A DNA stretch of 64,000 bases from Paenibacillus catalpae (GTDB lineage: Bacteria > Bacillota > Bacilli > Paenibacillales > Paenibacillaceae), in the NCBI RefSeq assembly GCF_900112695.1, contig NZ_FOMT01000005.1:1-64000 (forward strand), given 5' to 3'. How positions within the stretch are numbered: the stretch's first letter is position 1; each line of letters opens with the position of its first letter. Positions 21,794-31,677 of this stretch are shown one piece after another. A program made the translations under genes and the position numbers. The notes under the pieces were generated by a model. That model did not search any database. It saw only the letters and a list, made by a program, of their open reading frames with translations, and had not been told where the DNA came from.

Positions 21794-23434
21794 ATGAAAA
21801 GATGGGTAGCAGGTTCACTCAGCATCGCTTTGCTGGGAACAATGCTCGCAGCGTGTTCTTCTAATAATGATAAGAACAGCGAAGGCACAAACGCTGCAAG
21901 CGGCGGCAACAATTCGGCGGAACAGCCGGCAGAAGCAACAACGTATCCGATCAAGACGGATAAGACGCTCTCGTATTGGGGCGAAATCAACGGTCAGCTG
22001 ATCGGCGTGAAAGAGTCTCATAAGGATATCCCGTTTTTCCAGGAATGGCAGAAGAAAACCGGCGTACCGCTGGAGTTCACAGAGCCACCTACCGGCCAGG
22101 TAAAAGAAGCCTTTAACGTCATGCTCGCTTCCGGCAAGCTGCCGGATATGGTGGAGTACAACTTCATCGGCGACTTCCCGGGCGGCCCTGAGAAAGCGAT
22201 CCAGGACGGCTATATCGTGAAGCTGAACGATCTCATTGATAAATACGCTCCTAACCTGAAGAAGTATTTGCAAGAGAATCCGGACATCGACAAAATGGTC
22301 AAAACCGACAGCGGCAGCTACTACGCGTTCCCGTTCATTCGCGGTGACGAGTACCTTCGCGTCTTCCAAGGTCCGATTATCCGCAAAGACTGGCTGGATG
22401 AGCTTGGCCTGCCGGTTCCGGAAACCATCGACGACTGGACAGCGGCACTTACGGCATTCAAAGAGAAGAAGGGTGCAGCAGCACCGCTTACCTTCAACAG
22501 CAAACCACGCTTCTTTAATGACGGCGGCAATGGTGCCTTCATGGGCGCATTTGGCGTAACTCGCGGCTTCTATCAAGAGGACGGCAAGGTTGTATTTGGT
22601 CCGGAGCAAGCAGGATACAAAGAGTACCTGGCTTTGTTCCGTGACTGGTATGCGAAAGGCCTGATTGACAAAAACATCGCAACAGCAGATACCAAATCGG
22701 TTGACGGCAACATCGCATCCGGAGCAACTGGCGCATCGATCGGCAATGCCGGCGGCGGGATCGGCAAATGGCAGCCGCTTGTGGAAGCCAAAGATCCTAA
22801 GGCCGTTCTGATCGGCGCACCATATCCGGTATTGAAGAAAGGCGACACGCCTAAATTCGGCCAGCATAACACCGCTTATGCTTCCGAAGGTACGGTAGCG
22901 ATTACGACGCAAGCGAAAGATCCTGAGCTGGCTGTCAAAATGCTGGACTACGGCTACAGCGAAGAAGGCGGTTTGTTCTTCAACTTCGGTACGGAAGGCG
23001 TCAGCTACAACATGAAAGACGGCTACCCGACTTACACCGATCTTCTGATGAAGAACCCGGACAAGCTGGCTCCCGCGCAAGCGATCTCGCTCTATGCTCG
23101 CGGCAGCTACAATGGTCCTTTCGTTCAGGACAAACGTTATGCGGAGCAGTTCTTCGCTCTTCAAACCCAGCGTGACGCCGTATCGACATGGCAAAAAACG
23201 GACGCAGCGAAATACCAGCTGCCGCCAATTACGCCATCGCCGGACGAAGCCTCCGAGTATGCGGCTATTATGAACGACGTGAACACGCTGATCGACGAAA
23301 TGTCCCTTAAGATCATCCTGGGGACAGAACCGGTCGAAGCATTCGATAAGTATGTAGAAAAAATGAAATCGCTGAATCTGGACCGTGCGATTGAAATTCA
23401 GCAGGCGGCTCTTGACCGCTACAACAGCCGTTAA
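21794..23434 (+). CDS. Oligosaccharide ABC transporter solute-binding lipoprotein
   Basis: A 546-residue extracellular solute-binding lipoprotein of the LplA/YtcQ type (family 1). The signal peptide ends LAAC, followed by a Gly/Asn/Ser-rich tether. The domain contains PFFQEWQKKTGVPLEFTEPP and KAIQDGYIVKLNDLIDKYAPN, typical of Paenibacillus oligosaccharide binders. GGAGGTAGGG supports the ATG. It is followed by two permeases and a GH88 hydrolase, pointing to pectin- or glycosaminoglycan-derived unsaturated oligosaccharides. The protein at 29036 is a close paralogue. Confidence 0.9.
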   Translation: MKRWVAGSLSIALLGTMLAACSSNNDKNSEGTNAASGGNNSAEQPAEATTYPIKTDKTLSYWGEINGQLIGVKESHKDIPFFQEWQKKTGVPLEFTEPPTGQVKEAFNVMLASGKLPDMVEYNFIGDFPGGPEKAIQDGYIVKLNDLIDKYAPNLKKYLQENPDIDKMVKTDSGSYYAFPFIRGDEYLRVFQGPIIRKDWLDELGLPVPETIDDWTAALTAFKEKKGAAAPLTFNSKPRFFNDGGNGAFMGAFGVTRGFYQEDGKVVFGPEQAGYKEYLALFRDWYAKGLIDKNIATADTKSVDGNIASGATGASIGNAGGGIGKWQPLVEAKDPKAVLIGAPYPVLKKGDTPKFGQHNTAYASEGTVAITTQAKDPELAVKMLDYGYSEEGGLFFNFGTEGVSYNMKDGYPTYTDLLMKNPDKLAPAQAISLYARGSYNGPFVQDKRYAEQFFALQTQRDAVSTWQKTDAAKYQLPPITPSPDEASEYAAIMNDVNTLIDEMSLKIILGTEPVEAFDKYVEKMKSLNLDRAIEIQQAALDRYNSR

Positions 23435-23462
23435 GAGATAGAAGTTCGAGGAGGAGAAGGCG

Positions 23463-24419
23463 TTGTCTTCTCCCTCTCCCTCAATATGGAGCGAGGTGAA
23501 TACCGGCGTGGGCAACAAAAACCGCTATATCCGCGATTTTAAGCTGAACAAACTGTTATATCTGATGATGCTTCCTGTCATCGCTTATTATATTATTTTT
23601 CATTACGTTCCGATGTACGGGGCATTAATCGCATTCAAGGAATATTCGCCGATGAAAGGCATTTTGGGCAGTGATTGGGTAGGACTCAAGCATTTCCATG
23701 ATTTCTTCAGCAGCTACTACTTTACAAGGATCCTTAAGAATACGCTTGTCATCAGCTTGTATTCGTTAATCTTTGAGTTCCCCGCACCAATTCTGCTGGC
23801 GCTGCTAATTAACGAGGTTCAGAGCAAGACGTTCAAAAAGGTAGCCCAGACGATAACGTACATGCCTTACTTTATCTCTCTGGTCGTGATTTGCGGGATC
23901 ATTACTGATTTTACGAATGCTGACGGCATTATTAATAGATTGTTTATGCTGTTTGGGTATGACGGCCAGGCGATGCTGCAGAAGCCGGAGCTGTTCCGTC
24001 CGATTTATATTTTATCAGAGATCTGGCAGCGGATCGGCTGGGAATCGATTATTTATATCGCGGCCTTGATGAGTATCGACCAGGAGCAGTATGAAGCAGC
24101 CAGGATGGACGGCGCAAGCCGGCTGAAGCAGATTTTCTACATTACACTGCCGGGCATCCTGCCTACGATTACCATCATGTTCATCCTGCGGATGGGCAAT
24201 ATGCTTAACGTTGGTTTTGAGAAAATCATTCTGTTATACAACCCGGTTACTTACAATACGGCGGATGTGATCTCGTCCTTCGTCTACCGGAAAGGTCTAT
24301 TGGAATTTGGATGGAGCTACAGCTCGGCGGTTGGATTATTCAACTCCGTTGTTAACCTTGCCTTGCTTGTAACCGCCAATTATATCAGCCGCAAGGTGAA
24401 TAAAAGCAGCTTATGGTGA
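23463..24419 (+). CDS. ABC transporter permease (LplB/YteP type)
   Basis: A 318-residue permease with six membrane segments (BPD_transp_1). YEAARMDGASRLKQIFYITL is the EAA loop that docks the shared ATPase. The N-terminus NKLLYLMMLPVIAYYIIFHYVPMYG is characteristic of the LplB group. TTG 23463 has AGGAGGAG seven bases upstream. No ATPase gene is nearby; such systems use a general MsmX-type ATPase encoded elsewhere. Confidence 0.9.
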   Translation: MSSPSPSIWSEVNTGVGNKNRYIRDFKLNKLLYLMMLPVIAYYIIFHYVPMYGALIAFKEYSPMKGILGSDWVGLKHFHDFFSSYYFTRILKNTLVISLYSLIFEFPAPILLALLINEVQSKTFKKVAQTITYMPYFISLVVICGIITDFTNADGIINRLFMLFGYDGQAMLQKPELFRPIYILSEIWQRIGWESIIYIAALMSIDQEQYEAARMDGASRLKQIFYITLPGILPTITIMFILRMGNMLNVGFEKIILLYNPVTYNTADVISSFVYRKGLLEFGWSYSSAVGLFNSVVNLALLVTANYISRKVNKSSLW

Positions 24420-24430
24420 GGTGAGAGTTG

Positions 24431-25312
24431 ATGCAGATAAAGGCGACCTTTTCCGAGAGAATATTTGACGTCATTGTCTATGCCGTTCTTTTGATTTTGA
24501 TCGTGTCGACGTTATATCCGCTGCTATATGTCCTGTTCGCTTCCTTCAGCGACGCGGGACAGCTTGTAGCCAATAAAGGCATTCTATGGCATCCGCTCGG
24601 ATTAAGCCTGGATGCGTATACGAGCGTATTCAAGAATCCGGGGATTACGACCGGTTATAAAAACACGCTGTTTATTCTGGTGTTCGGTACCGCGCTTAAC
24701 CTGATCATGACCGCATTAGGCGCATATGTGTTATCGCGCAGAGATGTGCTGTGGAACAATTGGTTTATGGGTCTTATTCTGTTAACGATGTTTTTCAGCG
24801 GCGGCTTGATTCCGATGTACCTGGTCGTGAAAGGTGTAGGCCTCCTGAATACGTTATGGGCAACCATTATTCCTTTTGCGATCAGCACCTTTAACCTGAT
24901 CATTATGCGTACGGCCTTTAAAGGCATTCCGGAAGCGCTCGAAGAATCGGCAAAGATCGACGGGGCGAACCATTTTACAATCTTGTTCCGGATTATCATC
25001 CCTCTCTCGATGCCGGTTATCGCGGTTATGATCCTGTATTATGCCGTGGACAAATGGAACGGCTGGTTTTACGCATCGATCTTTATCCGAAGCCGTGAAT
25101 TGTTCCCGCTGCAGCTCGTGCTGCGCGAGATTCTGATCGCCAACTCAACCGACAGCATGTCGTCGGGGGCTTCGGCAGGAGACCGGTTCCAGATTGGCGA
25201 AACGATTAAATATGCGACGATTATGGTGGCGACAGTTCCTATCCTGTGTGTCTATCCGTTCGTACAGCGTTTCTTCGTTAAAGGCGTTATGGTAGGTTCC
25301 GTTAAAGGCTAA
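24431..25312 (+). CDS. ABC transporter permease (LplC/YtcP type)
   Basis: A 293-residue partner permease with six membrane segments. LEESAKIDGANHFTILFRII is the EAA loop, and the protein ends FVKGVMVGSVKG as usual in the group. ATG 24431 follows AGGTGAG; a TTG one codon earlier is possible. It lies 11 bp after the first permease. Confidence 0.9.
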   Translation: MQIKATFSERIFDVIVYAVLLILIVSTLYPLLYVLFASFSDAGQLVANKGILWHPLGLSLDAYTSVFKNPGITTGYKNTLFILVFGTALNLIMTALGAYVLSRRDVLWNNWFMGLILLTMFFSGGLIPMYLVVKGVGLLNTLWATIIPFAISTFNLIIMRTAFKGIPEALEESAKIDGANHFTILFRIIIPLSMPVIAVMILYYAVDKWNGWFYASIFIRSRELFPLQLVLREILIANSTDSMSSGASAGDRFQIGETIKYATIMVATVPILCVYPFVQRFFVKGVMVGSVKG

Positions 25313-25335
25313 ATTTTGTTCAAGGAGGCAGAACA

Positions 25336-26466
25336 ATGCAGGCAAGCTCGGTTCAAACGAAATTGGATCTTTCACGGATCTGGAAGCAGCTTGAAGAGAA
25401 GGTAGACCGCATGATCGTTCAGATCGGAGGCAAGTCTCCGCATGTGGCGAAGGCAGACGGGATTTACGATGATCAGAGAGCAGACTGGTGGACCTCGGGC
25501 TTCTGGCCGGGTATTCTGTGGCTGATGAACGAAGTGACCGGCGAGGAAAAATATAAGGCGGCTGCATGGGAATGGGATGAGAAGCTGGAGAGGCAGATGC
25601 TTGTTCCGAACTCCTTCGACCATGATGTAGGCTTTCATTTCCTGCCGACAGCGGTTGCGAAATATCGGATTACAGGAGACAAGGATGCACAACGCCGCGG
25701 CTTGTTCGCCGCAAACTTTATGGCAGGCCGCTTCAATCTGAACGGCAGATTTATCCGTGCCTGGAACAGCGACATGCATGGCTGGTCGATTATTGATACC
25801 TGCATGAATCTGTCCCTCTTGTACTGGGCTTCGGCAGAGAGCGGGGATCCGCGGTTCGCCCATATGGCAAGCGCGCATGCAGATACCGTATTGCAGTATT
25901 TCATCCGCGAAGACGGCTCGGTTAATCATATCGTCTGCTTTGATCCGGAGACAGGCGAACTCGACCAGGTGCGCGGCGGACAAGGAGCAGCGCCTAATTC
26001 CGGCTGGAGCCGCGGTGCTTCCTGGGCCCTGTACGGCATGGCGAATACTTACCGCTATACAGGCAATATCGAATACTTGCGCGCGGCACAGCGCGTTGCC
26101 CATTACTTCATTGCGAATTTGCCGGATGATCATGTTCCGCATTGGGATTTCCGGGCATCCGAGAATATGGACGAAGAGCCGCGTGATACATCGGCGGGTG
26201 CAATCGCAGCTTCCGGTCTGATCGAACTGGCTTCCCTCTTAACGGAGAAGGAAGGACGTGTCTACCGTGAAGCGGCGGAACGGATTCTTGGTTCCCTATA
26301 TGCCAATTACGGCACTTGGGATGAGCCTTCGCATGAAGCGATCCTGAAGCATGGCACCGGTCATAAGCCGGCGGGACAAAATGTCGACGTGTCTCTCATT
26401 TACGGAGATTATTTCTTCGTGGAGGCGATCGCGAAGCTGAACGGCTGGAAGCAGCGGATGTTCTAA
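25336..26466 (+). CDS. GH88 unsaturated glycuronyl hydrolase
   Basis: A 376-residue cytoplasmic glycoside hydrolase of family 88, with an (alpha/alpha)6 barrel. It removes the unsaturated uronic acid left at the non-reducing end by polysaccharide lyases. No signal peptide is present, fitting intracellular action after import. FDHDVGFHFLP (Asp97) and GWSIIDTCMNL (Asp154) correspond to the two catalytic aspartates of the family. WSRGASWALYG and GDYFFVEA are further conserved blocks. AAGGAGG precedes the ATG. It is the last gene before the terminator at 26492. Substrate could be glycosaminoglycan, xanthan or rhamnogalacturonan fragments. Confidence 0.88.
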   Translation: MQASSVQTKLDLSRIWKQLEEKVDRMIVQIGGKSPHVAKADGIYDDQRADWWTSGFWPGILWLMNEVTGEEKYKAAAWEWDEKLERQMLVPNSFDHDVGFHFLPTAVAKYRITGDKDAQRRGLFAANFMAGRFNLNGRFIRAWNSDMHGWSIIDTCMNLSLLYWASAESGDPRFAHMASAHADTVLQYFIREDGSVNHIVCFDPETGELDQVRGGQGAAPNSGWSRGASWALYGMANTYRYTGNIEYLRAAQRVAHYFIANLPDDHVPHWDFRASENMDEEPRDTSAGAIAASGLIELASLLTEKEGRVYREAAERILGSLYANYGTWDEPSHEAILKHGTGHKPAGQNVDVSLIYGDYFFVEAIAKLNGWKQRMF

Positions 26467-26491
26467 ATTTCGTTATAGATCGTTTTATATC

Positions 26492-26526
26492 AAATAGCCC
26501 GATTGGATGATTCCAACGGGCTATTT
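26492..26526. terminator. Rho-independent terminator
   Basis: AAATAGCCCG/CGGGCTATTT across a 15-nt loop closes the uptake operon ahead of the regulator gene. Confidence 0.75.
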
Positions 26527-26654
26527 GTGCTGTTTTCAGCGGCCAGTTGAGCTATCGTCAATCGTTTTGCACATTTTGAAACTTCCTTCCGCCCCTTTTC
26601 TATGCTTATAATAAGGTTCTATTAACTCTTAAGTATAGGCGAGGAGATCTTGGT

Positions 26655-29024
26655 TTGAATATTCAATCCATATGGCAGAAACGGAAGAGCATTATCGTGA
26701 CATGGCTCATTTCCTATTGTGCGGTATTATTCGTACCGATTCTAATCAGCTTAATTGTCTATTCGCAGTCGAGCGCGGCACTCCGGAGCGAGATTCACCG
26801 TGCCAATGATTCGCTGCTTAAGCAGGTCGGCTATACGATTGACAACCAGGTTGATCTGATGAAAAGGCTGACGATGGAGCTGACCTGGAACGCGCGGCTT
26901 CAGACCTTGATGTATTCAAGCAGATCCGAAGCGGACGCGCAATTTGACGCCTATCAGTTAGTAAAGGAATTTCAAACCTACCAGACCTCCTATGCGTCTA
27001 TTGATGAATTTTACGTCACATGGGAGCGGGAGCATGCGGTACTCCGTTCCGGTAATGTCAGGGATATGAAGACGGCTTTTGAGACCCTTCACGATACCGG
27101 CGAGATGAATTATAACGACTGGCAGACTGCCGTCGAGAACTCGGAGCATAATCAGTTTACTCTGCTGCCGCTTACGGATGCGGGGAATACCCAATCCTCC
27201 ATCGCATATATCACTCATCTGCCCAAGGATTTGAACGGCAGACAAGCCGGGACGGTTGTGGTCATGGCCGACTTGGCCAGATTCCAGAATGCGATTAAGA
27301 GTATCTCGGGCTTTAGCGGCGGTTATGTTCTTATTCTGAACCGCAGCAACGAAGTGCTGCTGTCTAATCTGCCGAAGAAGCAGGGAGAAGAGGCAGTGCT
27401 GCAGCAGGTGCGAAGCGGCGGCAAGGACATGCCGGCTTCGATGAAGTATGGAGACTCGGAAATCTTCTACCTGCAATCGTCCGTATCGGACTTGAAGTAC
27501 GCGCTTGTTATTCCGAGCAGTATCTACTGGCAGAAGGCGGAATACGTCCGCAAGCTTACATTAGTAAGCATATTGATCAGCGTTATGGGGGCAGGCGTGC
27601 TCACCTGGTTCTTTATGCGCCGTAATTATTCGCCGATTCAGCAGCTTGTTCAGTCGCTGACGGATAAGAATAATACGGAGGAGCACACCGAGTGGAATGA
27701 GCTTAACTTTATTCAGCGGGCGGTCAGCCGAACGCGAAGCGAGAAGGACAATATTGCGATGCAGCTTCAAATGCACCATAATGTGCTGCGGTCCAATATG
27801 CTGAGCAGGCTGCTCAAGGGTCGCCTGGATTCGCCGATCCCTTATGAGGAAGCGTTCAAGACCTACCGCATGGAGCAAATATCCGATGATTATGCTGTCA
27901 TCTTATTTGTGATCGAGAATGATGAAAGCCTTTACGAGAAGCTGCCCGGCATTGACGATAATGAGCGGAGAAGATTCGTTCAATTCATTATCAGTAATGT
28001 CGTGGAGGAGCTGGCCGGCCGCTATAAGCACGCAGGTTATGTGGCAGAGGTTGATGATATGATGGTCTGCCTCGTGAATTTATCCGCTGAGGATGAGGTT
28101 GAGGTTGACGGAGATTACAAGAAAGATCTGCATGAGATAGCAACAGAGGCGCAGCGTTTCCTGAAGCGTTATGATCTGGATCTAACCGTAGCGATCAGCG
28201 GCAGGCACAGCACCTTGCCGGGCATTGCGGCTGCATACAGCGAAGCGGTTGATGCTATGGAATACAAGATGGTGCTCGGCAAAAAAGGCATCATTACGTA
28301 CGACGAGATCCGAACATCGCCGTCAGATGCCGTACAGTTCGGCTATTATTATCCGCTGCAGGCGGAGCAGCAGCTGATCAACCTGATTAAGAGCGGTGAT
28401 TTCGAGCAGGCCTCCGCCTTCATGAACGATATTGCAGAGCGGAACCTCAGGCAGCCGATGATGAATCTGACGCTGGCCAAATGCTTTATGTTTAATCTGG
28501 TTGGAACGATGGTGAAGGCCATTAATGAACTAGGCGACGGCAAAGGCAGCGTTCTGAACGATAATCCGAATTGGATGGACCGTATAATGGCTTGCGATAC
28601 GATCCAGGAGATGCAGCAGGAGCTTCATTCTTTGCTGCGGGATGTATGCGTTTTCGCCTCTACAAGGCTGGAGTCCAACATGACGCATGAACGGGCAGAG
28701 TCCATACGTGATCTGTCCGCCCGCGTGGCCGGCTACATTGAAACCAATTACAGCGATTCGAATATGAATGTGAATACGATTGGCGAATACTTCGACCTGA
28801 AGGGCAGTTATTTGTCCAAGCTGTTTAAGACGCAGACGGGGGAGGGGCTGCTGGATTATCTGCATAAATATCGGATCCATCAGGCCAAAGAGCGGATGAC
28901 CGAACATCAGGAATCCGTTAATGAAGTATCGAAGGCAGTTGGCTATAACGATGCCGCGACATTCATAAGGGTATTCAAGAAGTATGAAGGCATTACACCG
29001 GGCAAATACAAGGAAATGAATTAG
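26655..29024 (+). CDS. Membrane sensor, AraC-family transcriptional regulator
   Basis: A 789-residue one-component regulator. Membrane segments at about 16-37 and 299-320 enclose an extracellular dCache-like sensor. A cytoplasmic linker follows, and the C-terminal 100 residues form an AraC-type pair of helix-turn-helix motifs (VNTIGEYFDLKGSYLSKLFK and VNEVSKAVGYNDAATFIRVF). Such proteins sense extracellular sugars or binding-protein complexes and activate the adjacent uptake operon. TTG 26655 has GAGGAG upstream. It sits between two paralogous solute-binding genes, so it may control both. Confidence 0.88.
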   Translation: MNIQSIWQKRKSIIVTWLISYCAVLFVPILISLIVYSQSSAALRSEIHRANDSLLKQVGYTIDNQVDLMKRLTMELTWNARLQTLMYSSRSEADAQFDAYQLVKEFQTYQTSYASIDEFYVTWEREHAVLRSGNVRDMKTAFETLHDTGEMNYNDWQTAVENSEHNQFTLLPLTDAGNTQSSIAYITHLPKDLNGRQAGTVVVMADLARFQNAIKSISGFSGGYVLILNRSNEVLLSNLPKKQGEEAVLQQVRSGGKDMPASMKYGDSEIFYLQSSVSDLKYALVIPSSIYWQKAEYVRKLTLVSILISVMGAGVLTWFFMRRNYSPIQQLVQSLTDKNNTEEHTEWNELNFIQRAVSRTRSEKDNIAMQLQMHHNVLRSNMLSRLLKGRLDSPIPYEEAFKTYRMEQISDDYAVILFVIENDESLYEKLPGIDDNERRRFVQFIISNVVEELAGRYKHAGYVAEVDDMMVCLVNLSAEDEVEVDGDYKKDLHEIATEAQRFLKRYDLDLTVAISGRHSTLPGIAAAYSEAVDAMEYKMVLGKKGIITYDEIRTSPSDAVQFGYYYPLQAEQQLINLIKSGDFEQASAFMNDIAERNLRQPMMNLTLAKCFMFNLVGTMVKAINELGDGKGSVLNDNPNWMDRIMACDTIQEMQQELHSLLRDVCVFASTRLESNMTHERAESIRDLSARVAGYIETNYSDSNMNVNTIGEYFDLKGSYLSKLFKTQTGEGLLDYLHKYRIHQAKERMTEHQESVNEVSKAVGYNDAATFIRVFKKYEGITPGKYKEMN

Positions 29025-29035
29025 GGGGGACTGTC

Positions 29036-30652
29036 ATGATGAAGAAACACCGCATAATCGCTCTCCTCCTGACCGCTATCCTTGCCATTTCCGGCCTTAC
29101 AGGCTGCAAGTCAACGGAGAATAATGGCGAGCAGTCTGCTGTTTTGGAAAAGATAGCGGGACAGGCTCCAGCGGCTTCAGGCGACACGCTTACCTATTGG
29201 GCAGAGCTGAACGGGAATGCAGCCAGTGTGAAGCCGCGTTTCCAGGACGTTCCTTTCTTTCAGGAGTGGCAGAAACGCACCGGGGTTAAACTAAAGTTTA
29301 TTCAGCCGCCTTCCAATCAGGCGAAGCAGGCCTTGAACGTCATGCTGGCATCGGGCGAGCTGCCGGATATGATCGAATACGAATGGGCGAATTTCCCGGG
29401 CGGACCGGAGAAAGCGATTAAAGACGGCTATATTCTGAGGCTGAATGATCTGATTGATCAGTACGCGCCTAATCTGAAACGTTACCTGAGCGAGCATCCG
29501 GATATTGACAAGCAGATCAAGACGGCGGACGGCAGCTATTACGTGTTCCCTTTTATTCAAGGGGATCCCCTTCTGCGTACCTATCAAGGTCCAATCATTC
29601 GTAAGGATTGGCTGGAGGAGCTTGGTTTGTCTGTTCCGGTGACGATTGATGACTGGTATACGGTACTCCAAACATTTAAGGAGAAAAAAGGGGTAAAAGC
29701 GCCATTAACGTTTCTCAGTACGCCAAGCCCGCTGTTTGGTGTTGAGAACGGGGCTTTTGTCGGGGCTTTTGGCGTGAAAAAAGGGTTTTATCTGAAAAAC
29801 GGGCAAGTCAAGTTTGGACCGATCGAGCCGGGATACCGGCAGTTTCTTGCCTTATTCCGGGAATGGTATGCGGAAGGCCTGATTGACCGTAATATTGCAA
29901 CGGTAGATACAAGAACAATCGATTCCAGCATGATGTCGGGAAGAAGCGGCGCAAGTATCTGGAATGCAGGCTCTGGTATCGGAACCTGGCTGCCGTTGCT
30001 CAAGGAGAAGGATCCAAAGGCTGAATTTGTAGCCGCGCCTTATCCCGTGCTCCATAAAGGGGAAAGACCGATGTTCGGGCAGAGGGTTAATCCTTATATG
30101 AGCAGCGGTGGTGTTGCGATTTCGGCGAAGAGCAGTCATGCCGCAGAGGCCGTTCGCATGCTGGATTACGGTTATGGGGAAGAGGGCCATCTTCTATTCA
30201 ACTTTGGGATTGAAGGCGTCAGCTATACGATGAAGAACGGCAGACCGACCTATACCGATCTGATCCTGCATAACCCGGATAAGCTGGCTCCCTCCCAGGC
30301 GATCGCGATGTACAGCCGGGCGAGCTATTTTGGACCGTTTGTCCAGGATGTTGCTTACATGGAACAGTACTATATGCTGCAGGTGCAGAAGGACGCGGTG
30401 AGCATATGGTCGGATACGGACGCAGAGACGTATATGCTGCCGCCGGTTCAGAAGACCGAAAGGGAAAGCGCAGAATTCTCGGCCATCATGCAGGACGTTA
30501 CAACACTTGTAGACGAGATGTCTTTACGGATCATTCTTGGCATTGATCCGCTTGAATCCTATGAGGATTATGTCGCCCAGCTTAAAGCGCTGAACATTGA
30601 CCGGGCGGTTGCGATTCAGAAGGCTGCGCTGGACCGCTACAATGCGAAATAG
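29036..30652 (+). CDS. Second solute-binding lipoprotein, paralogue of 21794
   Basis: A 538-residue family-1 solute-binding lipoprotein (lipobox LTGC). It matches the protein at 21794 over nearly its whole length, for example PFFQEWQKRTGVKLKFIQPP and PGGPEKAIKDGYILRLNDLI. The tether after the cysteine is shorter. It starts 11 bp after the regulator, so both are probably one transcript. It may supply a second specificity to the same permeases, or act as the ligand presenter for the sensor. Confidence 0.9.
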   Translation: MMKKHRIIALLLTAILAISGLTGCKSTENNGEQSAVLEKIAGQAPAASGDTLTYWAELNGNAASVKPRFQDVPFFQEWQKRTGVKLKFIQPPSNQAKQALNVMLASGELPDMIEYEWANFPGGPEKAIKDGYILRLNDLIDQYAPNLKRYLSEHPDIDKQIKTADGSYYVFPFIQGDPLLRTYQGPIIRKDWLEELGLSVPVTIDDWYTVLQTFKEKKGVKAPLTFLSTPSPLFGVENGAFVGAFGVKKGFYLKNGQVKFGPIEPGYRQFLALFREWYAEGLIDRNIATVDTRTIDSSMMSGRSGASIWNAGSGIGTWLPLLKEKDPKAEFVAAPYPVLHKGERPMFGQRVNPYMSSGGVAISAKSSHAAEAVRMLDYGYGEEGHLLFNFGIEGVSYTMKNGRPTYTDLILHNPDKLAPSQAIAMYSRASYFGPFVQDVAYMEQYYMLQVQKDAVSIWSDTDAETYMLPPVQKTERESAEFSAIMQDVTTLVDEMSLRIILGIDPLESYEDYVAQLKALNIDRAVAIQKAALDRYNAK

Positions 30653-30685
30653 CCCGTTTGATAGAGTGATATACTTTTGAACAAG

Positions 30686-30739
30686 CACCCCATTTCTTTT
30701 CTGCATAAGATAGATAGATCTACTTGCAGAAAGGGGTGG
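30686..30739 (+). promoter_or_regulatory. Hairpin overlapping the holin ribosome binding site
   Basis: CACCCC and TTTCTGC pair with GCAGAAA and GGGGTG, the latter forming part of the AAAGGGGTGG site of the next gene. Folding would hide that site. Confidence 0.4.
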
Positions 30740-30745
30740 CGAGAG

Positions 30746-31141
30746 TTGCAGTTAGTCATGGTGTGCTCGGTTAGCGGAATTATCGGCTCTATGATTACGT
30801 TTGCATTCGGCGGATGGGTGGAATCTTTGACATTATTGGTTGTGGCAATGGGTATTGACTATGTATCTGGCATTACCGCATCTATAAAAGAAGGGAAAGG
30901 ATTGAACAGTTTTTTCGGAGCCTGGGGACTGGCGCGCAAAGGAATGATGCTTCTCGTCATTCTTCTTGCACATCGTGTTGATGTTTTGCTTGAATTGGGT
31001 AATGTAACAATGGGGGCGGCTATTTATTTCTATATTGCGAATGAGATTATTTCAATTATAGAGAACTACGGCCGGATCGGCCTTCCGCTCCCTGACCGGC
31101 TGCGCAAAATCATAGAAGTGCTGAAGGATAAAGGGAAGTGA
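30746..31141 (+). CDS. Holin-family membrane protein (phage_holin_4 / TcdE type)
   Basis: A 131-residue protein with three to four hydrophobic segments. FGGWVESLTLLVVAMGIDYV then SGITASIKEGKGLNSFFGAW and ARKGMMLLVILLAHRVD match the toxin-secretion/phage-lysis holin family. TTG 30746 has AAAGGGGTGG at good spacing; the longer frame from 30677 lacks one. No endolysin or phage gene is near, so it is a standalone chromosomal holin whose role is unclear. Confidence 0.8.
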   Translation: MQLVMVCSVSGIIGSMITFAFGGWVESLTLLVVAMGIDYVSGITASIKEGKGLNSFFGAWGLARKGMMLLVILLAHRVDVLLELGNVTMGAAIYFYIANEIISIIENYGRIGLPLPDRLRKIIEVLKDKGK

Positions 31142-31216
31142 AGATTTAGGGTTGCGCTGTACATGCTGTGTTCGCTATAATGAGAACAAGTGTTCGATTT
31201 ATGGGAGGCGATAGCA

Positions 31217-31612
31217 ATGGCTATCCGGTATGCTGATTTGCAGGTACGGGAGAGTGAGTCCCCGGCCTATCTGACGGATGAGGATACAGCGCTCGTGCAG
31301 CGCTATATCCTTCTTGGAATCGTGATGCTCATATTGGATCATGATATAAGGGTGATGGGGACAGGATCGATGAAGCTTCCAAGGCTGTATGAATCGCTTC
31401 TTCGAGGCATACAGGACCGGGTCCTGCTTGAACAGGCTTCGCTGCGCATGCAGTTCAGGAAGACGGGCATCAAACTTGTTGAAGAACGCCGGCAGAAGGA
31501 CGGTCTTGAGACATTCTACATATGCCGTGGAAGCCGACATCGCTGTTTTCTGCTATGGAGCTATTTAAAGGCGGAATCCGAGCAGGTAATTAAGCAATTT
31601 TACAAAGGATAA
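31217..31612 (+). CDS. Hypothetical protein
   Basis: A 131-residue soluble protein, helical, with YILLGIVMLILDHDIRVM and RQKDGLETFYICRGSRHRCF. GGGAGGCGA supports the ATG at 31217. I do not recognise a named domain. Single gene between the holin and the CuA protein. Confidence 0.65.
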   Translation: MAIRYADLQVRESESPAYLTDEDTALVQRYILLGIVMLILDHDIRVMGTGSMKLPRLYESLLRGIQDRVLLEQASLRMQFRKTGIKLVEERRQKDGLETFYICRGSRHRCFLLWSYLKAESEQVIKQFYKG

Positions 31613-31677
31613 GTCACAAAAAGTTCATGGTTTTGTCATATTCGGGAAAAAACTTTTCCTGATTCTGCAGTTTAAGG

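Noticed and set aside
21815-23518. 567-codon minus-strand frame opposite the first solute-binding protein
   Set aside because: Composition is typical of a reverse-strand shadow, and the + frame has a lipobox, RBS and family motifs.
25372-26142. Minus-strand frame opposite the GH88 gene
   Set aside because: Shadow; cysteine- and arginine-rich, with no known domain.
30746-31141. Prophage region around the holin-like gene
   Set aside because: No endolysin, terminase, capsid, tail or integrase genes are nearby; neighbours are core genes.
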